Origin: Pseudomonas tohonis
GTDB lineage: Bacteria; Pseudomonadota; Gammaproteobacteria; Pseudomonadales; Pseudomonadaceae
DNA length: 64,000 bases
Assembly (NCBI RefSeq): GCF_012767755.2
Contig: NZ_AP023189.1
Location: 868,001-932,000, forward strand
Direction: 5' to 3'
Positions 1-19,747 of the stretch are shown here, piece after piece. The notes under the pieces are model-generated. The model saw nothing but the letters and a program-made list of their open reading frames with translations, was not told the origin of the DNA and did not search any database. The number at the start of each line of letters is the position of its first letter. Positions within the stretch are counted from its first letter, which is position 1. The translations under genes and the position numbers were made by a program.

Positions 1-18
1 TTCCCGCTACCCGCTCCA
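1..18 (+). tRNA. 3' end of a tRNA, probably tRNA-Gly (partial)
   Basis: The window opens with the last bases of a tRNA: the end of a T-arm, an acceptor strand reading TACCCGC, a T discriminator and an encoded CCA. The body lies outside the window. Gly is inferred because this acceptor end fits bacterial tRNA-Gly and because the order tRNA-Gly, tRNA-Thr, tuf is common in gammaproteobacteria. Confidence 0.6.
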
Positions 19-44
19 GGTTTGATGTTCATGCAATGTGTTTG

Positions 45-120
45 GCTCATGTAGCTCAGCTGGTAGAGCACACCCTTGGTAAGGGTGAGGTCAGCGGTTC
101 GATTCCGCTCATGAGCTCCA
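45..120 (+). tRNA. tRNA-Thr (anticodon GGT)
   Basis: A 76-nt cloverleaf. The acceptor strands GCTCATG and CATGAGC pair. The D-arm contains AGCTCAGCTGGTAGAGC, the anticodon stem CACCC/GGGTG encloses a loop with GGT, the T-arm contains GGTTCGATTCC, and CCA is encoded. It sits upstream of tufB as in the thrT-tufB arrangement of enteric bacteria, so it is probably cut from a tRNA-tuf precursor. Confidence 0.96.
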
Positions 121-124
121 TCTC

Positions 125-160
125 AACAAAGGCAGATATGTGAATATCTGCCTTTGTTTT
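125..160 (+). terminator. 15-bp perfect hairpin with T-run between tRNA-Thr and tufB
   Basis: Positions 125-139 pair without mismatch with 144-158 around a GTGA loop, and TTTT ends the run at 157-160. The shape fits an intrinsic terminator or attenuator, or an RNase III processing site, separating the tRNA from tufB. No convincing sigma70 promoter was found between it and tufB, so partial read-through is the simplest reading. Confidence 0.6.
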
Positions 161-205
161 AATGGTGGCGTGACTCGCTCAATTCTTTGATGGGAGACGT
201 TCTCG

Positions 206-1399
206 ATGGCTAAAGAAAAATTCGAACGTAACAAACCGCACGTCAACGTCGGCACCATTGGTCACGTAGACCATGGCAAGACCACCCTGACTGCTGCTCT
301 GACCAAAGTCTGCTCCGAGACCTGGGGTGGTTCTGCTCGCGCTTTCGACCAGATCGACAACGCGCCGGAAGAGAAAGCTCGCGGTATCACCATCAACACC
401 TCCCACGTTGAGTACGACTCCGCTGTTCGTCACTACGCTCACGTTGACTGCCCCGGTCACGCTGACTACGTGAAGAACATGATCACCGGTGCTGCTCAGA
501 TGGACGGCGCTATCCTGGTTTGCTCCGCTGCTGACGGCCCCATGCCGCAGACTCGCGAGCACATCCTGCTGTCCCGTCAGGTAGGCGTTCCCTACATCGT
601 CGTGTTCCTGAACAAGGCCGACATGGTTGACGACGCCGAGCTGCTGGAACTGGTCGAAATGGAAGTTCGCGATCTGCTGAACACCTACGACTTCCCGGGC
701 GACGACACCCCGATCGTTATCGGTTCCGCGCTGATGGCGCTGGAAGGCAAGGACGACAACGAAATCGGCGTCTCCGCTGTTCGCAAGCTGGTAGAGACCC
801 TGGACTCCTACATTCCGGAGCCGGTTCGTGCCATCGACCAGCCGTTCCTGATGCCGATCGAAGACGTGTTCTCCATCTCCGGCCGCGGCACCGTGGTTAC
901 CGGTCGTGTTGAGCGCGGTATCGTCAAGGTCCAGGAAGAAGTGGAAATCGTTGGTATCCGTGATACCAGCAAGACCATCTGCACCGGCGTTGAAATGTTC
1001 CGCAAGCTGCTCGACGAAGGTCGTGCTGGTGAGAACGTTGGTATCCTGCTGCGCGGCACCAAGCGTGACGACGTAGAGCGTGGCCAGGTTCTGGCCAAGC
1101 CGGGCACCATCAAGCCGCACACCAAGTTCGAGTGCGAAGTGTACGTTCTGTCCAAGGAAGAAGGTGGTCGTCACACCCCGTTCTTCAAGGGCTACCGTCC
1201 GCAGTTCTACTTCCGTACCACTGACGTGACCGGTAACTGCGAACTGCCGGAAGGCGTTGAGATGGTAATGCCGGGCGACAACATCAAGATGGTTGTCACC
1301 CTGATCGCTCCGATCGCCATGGAAGACGGTCTGCGTTTCGCGATTCGCGAAGGCGGCCGTACCGTTGGCGCCGGCGTGGTTGCCAAGATCATCGAGTAA
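206..1399 (+). CDS. tufB: elongation factor Tu (first copy)
   Basis: EF-Tu carries aminoacyl-tRNA to the ribosomal A site as a GTP ternary complex. The 397-residue product has the GTPase motifs in order: GHVDHGKT (19-26), switch I RGITINT (59-65), DCPGH (81-85) and NKAD (136-139). The two beta-barrel domains follow. The start is ATG after GGGAGA. The protein is identical to that of the second copy at 16,749, and the two DNA sequences differ at only about six positions, which implies gene conversion. Its place between tRNA-Thr and tRNA-Trp corresponds to enteric tufB. Confidence 0.98.
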   Translation: MAKEKFERNKPHVNVGTIGHVDHGKTTLTAALTKVCSETWGGSARAFDQIDNAPEEKARGITINTSHVEYDSAVRHYAHVDCPGHADYVKNMITGAAQMDGAILVCSAADGPMPQTREHILLSRQVGVPYIVVFLNKADMVDDAELLELVEMEVRDLLNTYDFPGDDTPIVIGSALMALEGKDDNEIGVSAVRKLVETLDSYIPEPVRAIDQPFLMPIEDVFSISGRGTVVTGRVERGIVKVQEEVEIVGIRDTSKTICTGVEMFRKLLDEGRAGENVGILLRGTKRDDVERGQVLAKPGTIKPHTKFECEVYVLSKEEGGRHTPFFKGYRPQFYFRTTDVTGNCELPEGVEMVMPGDNIKMVVTLIAPIAMEDGLRFAIREGGRTVGAGVVAKIIE

Positions 1400-1416
1400 T
1401 CGGTTGATCTAACCCT

Positions 1417-1450
1417 GTCAGGCCGGCATAATGGTCGGCCTGACTTCGTT
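1417..1450 (+). terminator. hairpin after tufB
   Basis: A 9-bp GC-rich inverted repeat (GTCAGGCCG at 1417-1425, CGGCCTGAC at 1436-1444) with a 10-nt loop is followed by only a weak T-rich stretch. It may be a leaky terminator or a processing structure between tufB and tRNA-Trp. Confidence 0.4.
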
Positions 1451-1452
1451 AC

Positions 1453-1528
1453 AGGCCAGTAGCTCAATTGGCAGAGCGGCGGTCTCCAAAACCGCAGGTT
1501 GGGGGTTCGATTCCCTCCTGGCCTGCCA
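1453..1528 (+). tRNA. tRNA-Trp (anticodon CCA)
   Basis: A 76-nt cloverleaf with paired acceptor strands AGGCCAG and CTGGCCT and an encoded CCA end. The anticodon loop CTCCAAA is closed by GCGGT/ACCGC, and the T-arm is GGGGGTTCGATTCCCTC. It lies between tufB and secE, the usual Pseudomonas position. Confidence 0.96.
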
Positions 1529-1574
1529 AATTTCCAAGAAGGAAGTTTGGCAAATATTCACAAGGTCCTAGCTG

Positions 1575-1943
1575 ATGAATGCCAAGGCTGAAGCCAAAGA
1601 AACACGCTTCGACGTTCTGAAGTGGATCGTTGTGGCTGCTATCGTCGCGGTTGGTGTGGTTGGTAATCAGTATTTTTCTGCTGAGCCGATCATCTATCGC
1701 GTTCTTGTTCTGCTTGTTCTGGGTGCGGGTGCTGCCTTTGTAGCGCTGCAGACTGCCAAGGGGCAAGCATTCTTTGTTCTGGCTAAAGAGGCGCGTGCGG
1801 AGATCCGCAAGGTCGTTTGGCCGACTCGTCAGGAAACCACGCAGACCACGCTTATCGTTGTGGCTGTTGTTCTGGTAATGGCGCTGCTGCTGTGGGGGCT
1901 CGATTCCCTGCTCGGTTGGCTTGTTTCGATGATTGTAGGTTAA
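1575..1943 (+). CDS. secE: preprotein translocase subunit SecE
   Basis: SecE is the clamp subunit of the SecYEG inner-membrane channel. The 122-residue protein is the long, three-helix gammaproteobacterial form. Membrane segments lie at about 16-34, 38-60 and 91-120. The conserved amphipathic element with EIRKVVWPTRQE is at 76-87, just before the last helix, which is the part essential for function. It is followed after 9 bp by nusG, the classic secE-nusG pair. A small imperfect hairpin occupies the leader between tRNA-Trp and secE. Confidence 0.97.
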   Translation: MNAKAEAKETRFDVLKWIVVAAIVAVGVVGNQYFSAEPIIYRVLVLLVLGAGAAFVALQTAKGQAFFVLAKEARAEIRKVVWPTRQETTQTTLIVVAVVLVMALLLWGLDSLLGWLVSMIVG

Positions 1944-1952
1944 GGGTGCGCC

Positions 1953-2486
1953 GTGGCTAAGCGTTGGTACGTTGTGCATGCCTACTCCGGTTATGAAAAG
2001 CACGTAATGCGTTCGCTGGTGGAGCGCGTCAAGCTTGCCGGCATGGAAGATGGTTTTGGCGAGATTCTGGTCCCTACCGAAGAGGTGGTGGAGATGCGGA
2101 ATGGCCAGAAGCGCAAAAGTGAGCGCAAGTTCTTCCCTGGTTACGTGCTTGTTCAGATGGAAATGAACGAGGGGACTTGGCACTTGGTCAAGGACACTCC
2201 TCGTGTGATGGGTTTCATTGGTGGTACCGCCGACAAGCCGGCGCCTATCACCGACAAAGAGGCTGAGGCGATCCTGCGTCGCGTCGCTGATAGTGGCGAC
2301 AAGCCCAAGCCCAAGACATTGTTCGAGCCGGGTGAAACGGTTCGTGTCATTGATGGGCCGTTCGCGGACTTCAATGGCGTCGTTGAAGAGGTTAACTACG
2401 AGAAGAGCCGGATTCAGGTCGCCGTGCTCATCTTCGGCCGCTCCACGCCGGTGGAGCTGGAGTTCAGCCAGGTCGAGAAGGCATAG
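1953..2486 (+). CDS. nusG: transcription elongation/antitermination factor NusG
   Basis: NusG binds the RNA polymerase clamp to suppress pausing, and links to Rho or to S10 through its C-terminal domain. The 177 residues match the family length. The N-terminal NGN domain starts with [12 protein letters not shown] and contains [14 protein letters not shown] domain with [13 protein letters not shown] lies at roughly 125-145. The start is GTG, supported by the conserved N-terminus. An intrinsic terminator follows directly, closing the secE-nusG unit. Confidence 0.98.
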   Translation: MAKRWYVVHAYSGYEKHVMRSLVERVKLAGMEDGFGEILVPTEEVVEMRNGQKRKSERKFFPGYVLVQMEMNEGTWHLVKDTPRVMGFIGGTADKPAPITDKEAEAILRRVADSGDKPKPKTLFEPGETVRVIDGPFADFNGVVEEVNYEKSRIQVAVLIFGRSTPVELEFSQVEKA

Positions 2487-2505
2487 CTGAAATAGGCATC
2501 CCATA

Positions 2506-2532
2506 CCCCGCAGCCAATGGTTGCGGGGTTTT
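2506..2532 (+). terminator. intrinsic terminator after nusG
   Basis: A 10-bp stem (2506-2515 with 2519-2528, one G-T pair) closes an AAT loop and is followed by TTTT. It separates secE-nusG from the rplKAJL-rpoBC unit. Confidence 0.85.
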
Positions 2533-2603
2533 GTCGTCACTGGGATAAACGCGCAAGCAAACGGGGAGCCTCAAGGCGTTCGAACCCGCAATTGGAGTTA
2601 TAG
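2521..2603 (+). promoter_or_regulatory. rplK leader: weak promoter candidate and probable L1 operator
   Basis: TTGCGG (2521-2526, inside the terminator's 3' arm) and GATAAA (2544-2549) are 17 bp apart, a weak sigma70 match. Downstream, ACGGGGAGCC followed by complementary GC-rich segments resembles the L1-binding leader of L11 operons, where L1 represses translation of rplK-rplA. That role comes from the enteric model. The identity of this element is inferred. Confidence 0.35.
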
Positions 2604-3035
2604 ATGGCTAAGAAGATTCAGGCTTATATCAAGCTGCAAGTGAAGGCTGCCCAAGCCAACCCGTCCCCGCCGGTCGGCCCGGCTCTGGGTCAGCATGGCG
2701 TGAACATCATGGAATTCTGCAAGGCGTTCAACGCCAAGACCCAGGGCATGGAGCCCGGTCTGCCGACTCCCGTGATCATCACCGTATACAGCGACCGCAG
2801 CTTCACTTTCGAAACCAAAAGCACCCCGGCTTCCGTGCTTCTGAAGAAAGCGGCTGGCATCACCAGCGGCTCTGCTCGCCCGAACAGCCAGAAAGTCGGC
2901 ACCGTTACCCGTGCTCAGCTGGAAGATATCGCCAAGGCAAAACAGGCTGATCTGACTGCAGCTGACCTGGATGCGGCCGTGCGTACCATCGCCGGTTCCG
3001 CTCGTAGCATGGGCCTGAACGTGGAGGGTGTGTAA
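2604..3035 (+). CDS. rplK: 50S ribosomal protein L11
   Basis: L11 forms the stalk base at the GTPase-associated centre of the 50S subunit and is needed for RelA sensing of uncharged tRNA. The 143-residue product begins [20 protein letters not shown], with the proline-rich [13 protein letters not shown] stretch typical of its N-terminal domain. The start is ATG. rplA begins on the very next base after the stop, so the pair is likely translationally coupled. Confidence 0.98.
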   Translation: MAKKIQAYIKLQVKAAQANPSPPVGPALGQHGVNIMEFCKAFNAKTQGMEPGLPTPVIITVYSDRSFTFETKSTPASVLLKKAAGITSGSARPNSQKVGTVTRAQLEDIAKAKQADLTAADLDAAVRTIAGSARSMGLNVEGV

Positions 3036-3731
3036 ATGGCTAAGCTGACCAAGCGCCAGAAGGCTATCGCCGAGAAAATCGAAGCCGGCAAACAATACGG
3101 TTTCGAAGACGCCGCCAAACTGCTGGCTGAGCTGTCGACCATCAAGTTCAAAGAGTCCGTTGATATCTCCATCAACCTGGGCGTTGATCCGCGTAAATCC
3201 GACCAGGTCGTACGTGGCGCTACCGTACTGCCGAACGGCACCGGCAAAAGCGTTCGCGTTGCCGTTTTCACCCAGGGTCCGGGCGCTGAAGCTGCTCTGG
3301 CTGCCGGCGCTGACCGCGTAGGCATGGACGAGCTGGCTGCCGAAATGAAAGGCGGCGACCTGAACTATGACGTCGTCATCGCCTCCCCCGACGCGATGCG
3401 TGTTGTCGGTCAGCTGGGCCAGATCCTCGGTCCGCGCGGCCTGATGCCGAACCCGAAGGTTGGTACCGTGACTCCGGACGTGGCCACCGCTGTGAAGAAT
3501 GCCAAGGCTGGTCAGGTGCGTTTCCGTACCGACAAGAACGGCATCATCCACGCCTCCGTTGGCAAGATCGATTTCGAGCCGGTCAAACTGAAGCAGAACG
3601 TCGAAGCTCTGCTGGTTGACCTGAAGCGCCTGAAGCCGTCCACCTCCAAGGGTGTGTACGTTCAGCGCGTGACCCTGAGCACCACCATGGGCCCGGGTCT
3701 GCAGATCGATCAGGCTTCCCTGGAAGCCTAA
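3036..3731 (+). CDS. rplA: 50S ribosomal protein L1
   Basis: L1 builds the mobile stalk that guides deacylated tRNA from the E site. In enteric bacteria it also represses its own operon by binding the rplK leader. The 231 residues have family length and include the signature [15 protein letters not shown]. It abuts rplK without a gap and is followed by a long untranslated leader before rplJ. Confidence 0.98.
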   Translation: MAKLTKRQKAIAEKIEAGKQYGFEDAAKLLAELSTIKFKESVDISINLGVDPRKSDQVVRGATVLPNGTGKSVRVAVFTQGPGAEAALAAGADRVGMDELAAEMKGGDLNYDVVIASPDAMRVVGQLGQILGPRGLMPNPKVGTVTPDVATAVKNAKAGQVRFRTDKNGIIHASVGKIDFEPVKLKQNVEALLVDLKRLKPSTSKGVYVQRVTLSTTMGPGLQIDQASLEA

Positions 3732-3941
3732 GAAATGAAGTCGCAGCGGGTACGCCCGCTGCGCAGGTATTGGGGTCCCTGCCTGGCGGGGGCTATCCAA
3801 GACCGTAGGCGGTGAAAGCCTCAAACCGGGAAATCTTTCCCGAGCCTACGCAGATGGTGCTCCCGATTCGTTTACCGAATCAGACACCAAAACGCCGTCC
3901 GGCCCCGGCTGGACGAACCGGTAACATCCAGGAGTGAACCC
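3732..3941 (+). promoter_or_regulatory. rplJ leader RNA, probable L10(L12)4-binding region
   Basis: The 210 bp between rplA and rplJ hold no reading frame but several inverted repeats. One is GCAGCGGG/CCCGCTGC at the beginning. A GGTGAAAGCC...CAAACCGGG segment lies in the middle. Long structured leaders here bind the L10-L7/L12 complex and control rplJ-rplL translation in gammaproteobacteria. The function is inferred from position and structure. Confidence 0.6.
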
Positions 3942-4442
3942 GTGGCAATTAAACTCGAAGACAAGAAGGCCATCGTCGCTGAAGTCAACGAGGCTGCCAA
4001 AGCTGCCCTGTCCGCTGTCGTGGCTGATGCCCGTGGCGTGACCGTGGGAGCCATGACCGGACTCCGTAAAGAGGCCCGCGAGGCTGGTGTGTACGTGAAA
4101 GTCGTGCGTAACACCCTGGCTCGTCGCGCCGTTGAAGGTACTTCTTTCGAAGTCCTCGGCGACGTGTTCAAAGGCCCGACCCTGATCGCGTTCTCCAACG
4201 AACATCCGGGCGCTGCCGCTCGTATCTTCAAGGAGTTCTCGAAGGGTCAGGACAAGTTCGAGATCAAGGCTGCCGCGTTCGAAGGCAAGCTGATCGCAGC
4301 TAACCAGATCGACGTACTGGCAACTCTGCCGACCTACGACGAGGCCGTATCGCAGCTGATGAGCGTGATCCAAGGCGCTACCAGCAAGCTGGCTCGTACC
4401 CTGGCGGCAATTCGCGACCAGAAGGAAAGCGCTGCTGCCTGA
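3942..4442 (+). CDS. rplJ: 50S ribosomal protein L10
   Basis: L10 anchors L7/L12 dimers to the ribosomal stalk. The 166 residues match the family. The start is GTG with AGGAG eight bases upstream and fits the conserved N-terminus [14 protein letters not shown]. It is preceded by a 210-bp regulatory leader and followed after 82 bp by rplL. L10 bound to L7/L12 normally represses this pair through the leader. Confidence 0.98.
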   Translation: MAIKLEDKKAIVAEVNEAAKAALSAVVADARGVTVGAMTGLRKEAREAGVYVKVVRNTLARRAVEGTSFEVLGDVFKGPTLIAFSNEHPGAAARIFKEFSKGQDKFEIKAAAFEGKLIAANQIDVLATLPTYDEAVSQLMSVIQGATSKLARTLAAIRDQKESAAA

Positions 4443-4524
4443 TCCAGGCGCGCTGCTTCTTCTACGTAAACTCGTTTAATTCGATGGCCGTTAAAGGCCG
4501 TCCATCTATACAGGAATTAGAGTC

Positions 4525-4893
4525 ATGGCTCTGACCAACGAAGACATCATCAACGCCGTATCCGAAATGTCCGTGATGCAAGTTGTTGAACTGATCAAGG
4601 CAATGGAAGAGAAATTCGGCGTTACCGCCGCTGCTGCCGTTGCTGCTGGCCCGGCTGTTGCCGCTGCCGCTGCTGAAGAGCAAACCGAGTTCAACATCGT
4701 TCTGACCGAAGCCGGCGACAAGAAAGTGAACGTCATCAAAGTCGTTCGCGAACTGACCGGTCTGGGCCTGAAAGAAGCCAAGGCTGTTGTTGACGGCGCC
4801 CCGGGCGTTGTCAAAGAAGGCGCTTCGAAAGAAGAAGCCGAAGCTGCCAAGAAGGCTCTGGAAGAAGCTGGCGCCAAAGTCGAGCTCAAGTAA
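4525..4893 (+). CDS. rplL: 50S ribosomal protein L7/L12
   Basis: L7/L12 is the multicopy stalk protein that recruits elongation and initiation factors and stimulates their GTPase. The 122-residue chain has the N-terminal dimerisation helices, an alanine-rich hinge (about 37-52) and the compact C-terminal domain with [16 protein letters not shown]. The start is ATG, 12 bases after AGGAA. An attenuator separates it from rpoB. Confidence 0.98.
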   Translation: MALTNEDIINAVSEMSVMQVVELIKAMEEKFGVTAAAAVAAGPAVAAAAAEEQTEFNIVLTEAGDKKVNVIKVVRELTGLGLKEAKAVVDGAPGVVKEGASKEEAEAAKKALEEAGAKVELK

Positions 4894-4939
4894 GCGACGA
4901 CTTTGCGTCTACAGCCCGAGCGACTCGCGCGAGGCTGAT

Positions 4940-4968
4940 GGCTGGTGGCTTATGCCACCGGCCTTTTT
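4940..4968 (+). terminator. rplL-rpoB attenuator
   Basis: A 10-bp stem (4940-4949 with 4954-4963, one T-G pair) with a TTAT loop is followed by TTTTT. Genes on both sides are co-directional and no promoter is obvious downstream. This is therefore best read as the partial terminator that lowers rpoBC expression relative to the ribosomal genes, as in E. coli. Confidence 0.85.
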
Positions 4969-5110
4969 CCGTTCTAGGTGGCCGGCGCATGCCTCCACCG
5001 GAACGTGAAAAACCACCCGAGAGGTGGCGCAAACCAAGGGGTTTGCACGATTTTCTGGCTACTCCCGTCGGGGGAGCCAAACAAGCAGGTGACCAAGCTG
5101 GGGAACGCTG

Positions 5111-9184
<4,074 letters not shown>

Positions 9185-9250
9185 CACGAGACGCCCATAC
9201 GCTGCGGCTGGTCAAGGCCGGTCGCAGCGGGTCCGTGAGGAGGAAAGGCC

Positions 9251-13450
<4,200 letters not shown>

Positions 13451-13453
13451 GTG

Positions 13454-13492
13454 CAAAGCCCCGGCCGACTTCTGTCGCCCGGGGCTTTGTCT
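13454..13492 (+). terminator. intrinsic terminator after rpoC
   Basis: The 11-bp arms CAAAGCCCCGG (13454-13464) and CCGGGGCTTTG (13479-13489) enclose a 14-nt loop and are followed by TCTT. This ends the rplKAJL-rpoBC unit, and the rpsL promoter begins at once. Confidence 0.85.
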
Positions 13493-13520
13493 TGACTGGG
13501 GGAATTAGTCTCTTTAGACT
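13492..13520 (+). promoter_or_regulatory. sigma70 promoter of the str operon
   Basis: TTGACT (13492-13497) and TAGACT (13515-13520) are 17 bp apart. Transcription would start near 13,527, about 80 nt before rpsL. The -35 box starts two bases after the rpoC terminator stem. Confidence 0.8.
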
Positions 13521-13605
13521 CATGCACCCCTAAATTTGGCAGGGCATGCGCTCTGCCATTTTGCTTTAGGGCAATAGCGTCGAAAGACAACAGTGGAGCT
13601 TATAG

Positions 13606-13977
13606 ATGGCAACTATCAACCAGCTGGTACGTCAGCCGCGCAAGCGTATCGTCGAAAAATCCGACGTTCCTGCGCTGCAGAACTGCCCGCAGCGTCGTGG
13701 CGTGTGCACTCGCGTGTACACCACCACGCCGAAAAAACCGAACTCCGCACTCCGTAAGGTTTGCCGTGTTCGCCTGACCAACGGTTTTGAAGTCACCTCC
13801 TACATCGGTGGTGAAGGTCACAACCTGCAGGAGCACAGCGTAGTGCTGATCCGTGGCGGTCGTGTAAAAGACCTTCCGGGTGTTCGCTACCACACCGTTC
13901 GCGGTTCTCTGGACACCACTGGTGTCAAAGACCGTAAGCAGGGCCGTTCCAAGTACGGTACCAAGCGTCCGAAGTAA
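13606..13977 (+). CDS. rpsL: 30S ribosomal protein S12
   Basis: S12 sits at the decoding centre and governs accuracy. The 123 residues match the family. The loop [11 protein letters not shown] (41-51) and the segment RVKDLPG (86-92) keep Lys43 and Lys88, the residues altered in streptomycin resistance, so the sequence is of the sensitive type. Asp89, the methylthiolation site, is present. It is the first gene of rpsL-rpsG-fusA-tufA, with its own promoter. Confidence 0.98.
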   Translation: MATINQLVRQPRKRIVEKSDVPALQNCPQRRGVCTRVYTTTPKKPNSALRKVCRVRLTNGFEVTSYIGGEGHNLQEHSVVLIRGGRVKDLPGVRYHTVRGSLDTTGVKDRKQGRSKYGTKRPK

Positions 13978-14087
13978 TTCGGTCCGCTCACTGATTTTCA
14001 ATTTTATTGAGTCGATAAGAGTAAGGTCGGGCGTAACCGAATGGTTATGGTTCCGGGCTAACCTGAAGACCGTTTGAGGGCTTATCA

Positions 14088-14558
14088 ATGCCAAGACGTC
14101 GTGTAGCAGCCAAGCGTGAGATCCTGGACGATCCGAAATACGGAAGCCAGATCCTCGCCAAGTTCATGAACCACGTGATGGAAAGCGGCAAGAAGGCCGT
14201 AGCCGAGCGCATCGTTTACGGTGCTCTGGATACCGTCAAATCCCGCAAGAACGCCGATCCCCTGGAGATCTTCGAGAAAGCTCTCGACGCCATCGCTCCG
14301 CTGGTCGAAGTCAAGTCCCGCCGTGTAGGCGGTGCTACCTACCAGGTTCCGGTCGAAGTTCGTCCGTCCCGTCGCAATGCGCTGGCCATGCGCTGGCTGG
14401 TGGACTCCGCGCGCAAGCGTGGCGAGAAGTCCATGGCCCTGCGCCTCGCTGGCGAGCTGCTGGATGCCTTCGATGGCAAAGGCGCTGCTGTCAAGAAGCG
14501 TGAAGACGTGCACCGTATGGCCGAAGCCAACAAGGCGTTCTCGCACTACCGCTTCTAA
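14088..14558 (+). CDS. rpsG: 30S ribosomal protein S7
   Basis: S7 nucleates assembly of the 30S head, contacts E-site tRNA and is the translational repressor of the str operon in E. coli. The 156-residue product begins [19 protein letters not shown] and includes [13 protein letters not shown], both family signatures. The start is ATG after a GAGGGCTTATCA leader. The 110-bp spacer after rpsL could hold the S7 target, though no specific structure was identified. Confidence 0.98.
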   Translation: MPRRRVAAKREILDDPKYGSQILAKFMNHVMESGKKAVAERIVYGALDTVKSRKNADPLEIFEKALDAIAPLVEVKSRRVGGATYQVPVEVRPSRRNALAMRWLVDSARKRGEKSMALRLAGELLDAFDGKGAAVKKREDVHRMAEANKAFSHYRF

Positions 14559-14588
14559 TTACGGCATCCATTCTTTCGCGAGGGCTTT

Positions 14589-16718
<2,130 letters not shown>

Positions 16719-16748
16719 TTCAGCCCTTTAAGTAAGAGGTTTACTGTC

Positions 16749-17942
16749 GTGGCTAAGGAAAAATTCGAACGTAACAAACCGCACGTCAACGTCGGCACCA
16801 TTGGTCACGTAGACCATGGCAAGACCACCCTGACTGCTGCTCTGACCAAAGTCTGCTCCGAGACCTGGGGTGGTTCTGCTCGCGCTTTCGACCAGATCGA
16901 CAACGCGCCGGAAGAGAAAGCTCGCGGTATCACCATCAACACCTCCCACGTTGAGTACGACTCCGCTGTCCGTCACTACGCTCACGTTGACTGCCCCGGT
17001 CACGCTGACTACGTGAAGAACATGATCACCGGTGCTGCTCAGATGGACGGCGCTATCCTGGTTTGCTCCGCTGCTGACGGCCCCATGCCGCAGACTCGCG
17101 AGCACATCCTGCTGTCCCGTCAGGTAGGCGTTCCCTACATCGTCGTGTTCCTGAACAAGGCCGACATGGTTGACGACGCCGAGCTGCTGGAGCTGGTCGA
17201 AATGGAAGTTCGCGATCTGCTGAACACCTACGACTTCCCGGGCGACGACACCCCGATCGTTATCGGTTCCGCGCTGATGGCGCTGGAAGGCAAAGACGAC
17301 AACGAAATCGGCGTCTCCGCTGTTCGCAAGCTGGTAGAGACCCTGGACTCCTACATTCCGGAGCCGGTTCGTGCCATCGACCAGCCGTTCCTGATGCCGA
17401 TCGAAGACGTGTTCTCCATCTCCGGCCGCGGCACCGTGGTTACCGGTCGTGTTGAGCGCGGTATCGTCAAGGTCCAGGAAGAAGTGGAAATCGTTGGTAT
17501 CCGTGATACCAGCAAGACCATCTGCACCGGCGTTGAAATGTTCCGCAAGCTGCTCGACGAAGGTCGTGCTGGTGAGAACGTTGGTATCCTGCTGCGCGGC
17601 ACCAAGCGTGACGACGTAGAGCGTGGCCAGGTTCTGGCCAAGCCGGGCACCATCAAGCCGCACACCAAGTTCGAGTGCGAAGTGTACGTTCTGTCCAAGG
17701 AAGAAGGTGGTCGTCACACCCCGTTCTTCAAGGGCTACCGTCCGCAGTTCTACTTCCGTACCACTGACGTGACCGGTAACTGCGAACTGCCGGAAGGCGT
17801 TGAGATGGTAATGCCGGGCGACAACATCAAGATGGTTGTCACCCTGATCGCTCCGATCGCCATGGAAGACGGTCTGCGTTTCGCGATTCGCGAAGGCGGT
17901 CGTACCGTTGGCGCCGGCGTGGTTGCCAAGATCATCGAGTAA
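16749..17942 (+). CDS. tufA: elongation factor Tu (second copy)
   Basis: This is the second EF-Tu gene, last in the str operon. The 397-residue product is identical to the tufB product and carries the same GTPase motifs. The DNA differs from tufB at about six positions, including the start codon, which is GTG here and ATG in tufB. The upstream signal is TAAGAGG. The near-identity stops at the coding ends, as expected from ongoing gene conversion confined to the coding region. Confidence 0.98.
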   Translation: MAKEKFERNKPHVNVGTIGHVDHGKTTLTAALTKVCSETWGGSARAFDQIDNAPEEKARGITINTSHVEYDSAVRHYAHVDCPGHADYVKNMITGAAQMDGAILVCSAADGPMPQTREHILLSRQVGVPYIVVFLNKADMVDDAELLELVEMEVRDLLNTYDFPGDDTPIVIGSALMALEGKDDNEIGVSAVRKLVETLDSYIPEPVRAIDQPFLMPIEDVFSISGRGTVVTGRVERGIVKVQEEVEIVGIRDTSKTICTGVEMFRKLLDEGRAGENVGILLRGTKRDDVERGQVLAKPGTIKPHTKFECEVYVLSKEEGGRHTPFFKGYRPQFYFRTTDVTGNCELPEGVEMVMPGDNIKMVVTLIAPIAMEDGLRFAIREGGRTVGAGVVAKIIE

Positions 17943-17961
17943 TCGAAGATCCTGACGAGAG

Positions 17962-17990
17962 AAGGGGCCCTTAGGGGCCCCTTTTCTTTT
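17962..17990 (+). terminator. intrinsic terminator after tufA
   Basis: A 9-bp stem AAGGGGCCC (17962-17970) pairs with GGGCCCCTT (17975-17983) across a TTAG loop. It is followed by a T-rich run to 17,990. It closes the str operon. Confidence 0.9.
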
Positions 17991-18003
17991 GGCTGGTCAA
18001 AAG

Positions 18004-18032
18004 TTGACACCCTTCCGGTGCATCCGTACAAT
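18004..18032 (+). promoter_or_regulatory. sigma70 promoter of the S10 operon
   Basis: A consensus TTGACA (18004-18009) and TACAAT (18027-18032) are 17 bp apart. Transcription would begin near 18,039, giving a leader of only about 60 nt before rpsJ. That is much shorter than the roughly 170-nt L4-responsive leader of E. coli. Confidence 0.88.
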
Positions 18033-18097
18033 CACGCCTCCTTTTAACGGGCGTAGTCCGTCCGTTGGGGAAAGCAGAGATAGAGTCTGAGGTCAAA

Positions 18098-18409
18098 ATG
18101 CAAAACCAACAAATCCGTATTCGGTTGAAGGCTTTTGACCATCGCCTGATCGATCAATCCACCCAGGAAATCGTGGAAACCGCGAAACGTACTGGTGCTC
18201 AGGTGCGTGGTCCTATTCCTCTGCCTACTCGCAAAGAGCGGTACACCGTTCTGATCTCCCCGCACGTCAACAAAGACGCGCGCGATCAGTACGAAATCCG
18301 TACCCATAAGCGTGTCCTGGACATCGTCCAGCCGACGGATAAAACCGTCGATGCGCTGATGAAGCTCGACCTTGCGGCAGGCGTGGAAGTGCAGATCAGC
18401 CTCGGCTAA
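18098..18409 (+). CDS. rpsJ: 30S ribosomal protein S10 (NusE)
   Basis: S10 is part of the 30S head and doubles as NusE, the partner of NusB and NusG in transcription-translation coupling. The start chosen is the ATG giving [20 protein letters not shown], the conserved N-terminus, and a product of 103 residues, the standard length. An in-frame upstream start would add 11 unconserved residues. A GAGG lies just before the ATG. It leads the S10 operon. Confidence 0.98.
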   Translation: MQNQQIRIRLKAFDHRLIDQSTQEIVETAKRTGAQVRGPIPLPTRKERYTVLISPHVNKDARDQYEIRTHKRVLDIVQPTDKTVDALMKLDLAAGVEVQISLG

Positions 18410-18494
18410 TAACCTTCGGGTTCTTAGTCGTGTAACGCTCTGAAATGGGCGGCCATAGCGGGTGAAAGCCCCGTACACTCATGAGGTTTACAAC

Positions 18495-19130
18495 ATGACT
18501 ATTGGTGTAGTCGGTCGTAAGTGCGGCATGACCCGCATTTTCACCGAAGAAGGTGTCTCCATTCCGGTCACGGTCATTGAGATCGAGCCGAATCGCGTCA
18601 CCCAGTTCAAGACTGAAGAAAGCGATGGTTATCGTGCAGTGCAAGTCACTGTCGGTGAGCGTCGTGCTTCGCGTGTGACTGCCGCTCAGGCTGGTCACTT
18701 CGCCAAGGCTAACGTTGCCGCTGGTCGCAGTGTCTGGGAATTCCGTCTCGAAGAGGGCGAATACCAGGCTGGCGATCAGATCACTGCCGAGGTTTTCCAG
18801 GCTGGTCAGCTGGTTGACGTTACCGGTCAGTCGAAAGGTAAAGGCTACGCCGGCACCATCAAGCGCTGGAATTTCCGTGGTCAAGACAATACCCACGGTA
18901 ACTCCGTTTCCCACCGCGCCCCGGGCTCCATTGGCCAGTGCCAGACTCCTGGTCGTGTCTTCAAGGGCAAGAAAATGTCCGGTCACCTCGGCGCTGAGCG
19001 AGTGACTGTGCAGTCCCTGGAAGTTGTGCGTGTCGATGCAGAACGTAATCTGCTGCTGGTAAAAGGTGCCGTTCCCGGCGCTACCGGTGGTGATGTCGTT
19101 GTGCGTCCGGCTGCCAAGGCTCGTGGTTAA
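18495..19130 (+). CDS. rplC: 50S ribosomal protein L3
   Basis: L3 is an early assembly protein near the peptidyl transferase centre. The ATG beginning [15 protein letters not shown] matches the family N-terminus and gives 211 residues. An upstream start in the same frame would add 11 residues without support. The [20 protein letters not shown] loop contains the Gln methylated by PrmB in E. coli. It is followed by rplD after 14 bp. Confidence 0.98.
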   Translation: MTIGVVGRKCGMTRIFTEEGVSIPVTVIEIEPNRVTQFKTEESDGYRAVQVTVGERRASRVTAAQAGHFAKANVAAGRSVWEFRLEEGEYQAGDQITAEVFQAGQLVDVTGQSKGKGYAGTIKRWNFRGQDNTHGNSVSHRAPGSIGQCQTPGRVFKGKKMSGHLGAERVTVQSLEVVRVDAERNLLLVKGAVPGATGGDVVVRPAAKARG

Positions 19131-19144
19131 GAGGGGAAGCTGAG

Positions 19145-19747
19145 ATGCAATTGAATGTAAATGGCGCTCAGGCTATCGAAGTCGACGAGCGTACCTTTGG
19201 TGGCGAGTTCAACGAGACCCTGGTTCACCAGGCTGTCGTCGCCTATATGGCTGGCGGTCGTCAGGGCACTCGTGCGCAGAAGACTCGCTCCGAAGTATCC
19301 GGTGGTGGCAAGAAGCCCTGGCGTCAGAAGGGCACCGGTCGTGCTCGTGCTGGCACCATCCGTAGCCCCATCTGGCGTTCCGGTGGTACCACTTTCGCCG
19401 CCAAGCCGCAGGATCACTCCCAGAAGCTCAACAAGAAGATGTATCGCGCTGCTCTGCGCTCCATCCTCTCCGAGCTGGTCCGTCAGGATCGTCTGGTCGT
19501 GGTTGCCGACTTCGCAGTCGAGGCGCCGAAAACCAAGGATCTGCTGGGCAAGCTGAACGGCCTGGGCCTGACCGACGTCCTCATCGTTTCCGATGATGTC
19601 GATCAGAACCTGTATCTGGCTGCTCGCAACCTGCCGCATGTCGATGTCCGTGACGTGCAAGGTTCCGACCCGGTAAGCCTGATCGCCTACGACAAGGTGT
19701 TGATCACCGTGTCCGCCGTGAAGAAATTCGAGGAGCTGCTGGGATGA
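19145..19747 (+). CDS. rplD: 50S ribosomal protein L4
   Basis: L4 lines the exit tunnel through its long basic loop ([20 protein letters not shown]) and in enteric bacteria also represses the S10 operon. The 200 residues fit the family. The stop overlaps the start of rplW in an ATGA arrangement, indicating translational coupling. The short S10 leader upstream makes enteric-style attenuation by L4 doubtful here. Confidence 0.98.
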   Translation: MQLNVNGAQAIEVDERTFGGEFNETLVHQAVVAYMAGGRQGTRAQKTRSEVSGGGKKPWRQKGTGRARAGTIRSPIWRSGGTTFAAKPQDHSQKLNKKMYRAALRSILSELVRQDRLVVVADFAVEAPKTKDLLGKLNGLGLTDVLIVSDDVDQNLYLAARNLPHVDVRDVQGSDPVSLIAYDKVLITVSAVKKFEELLG

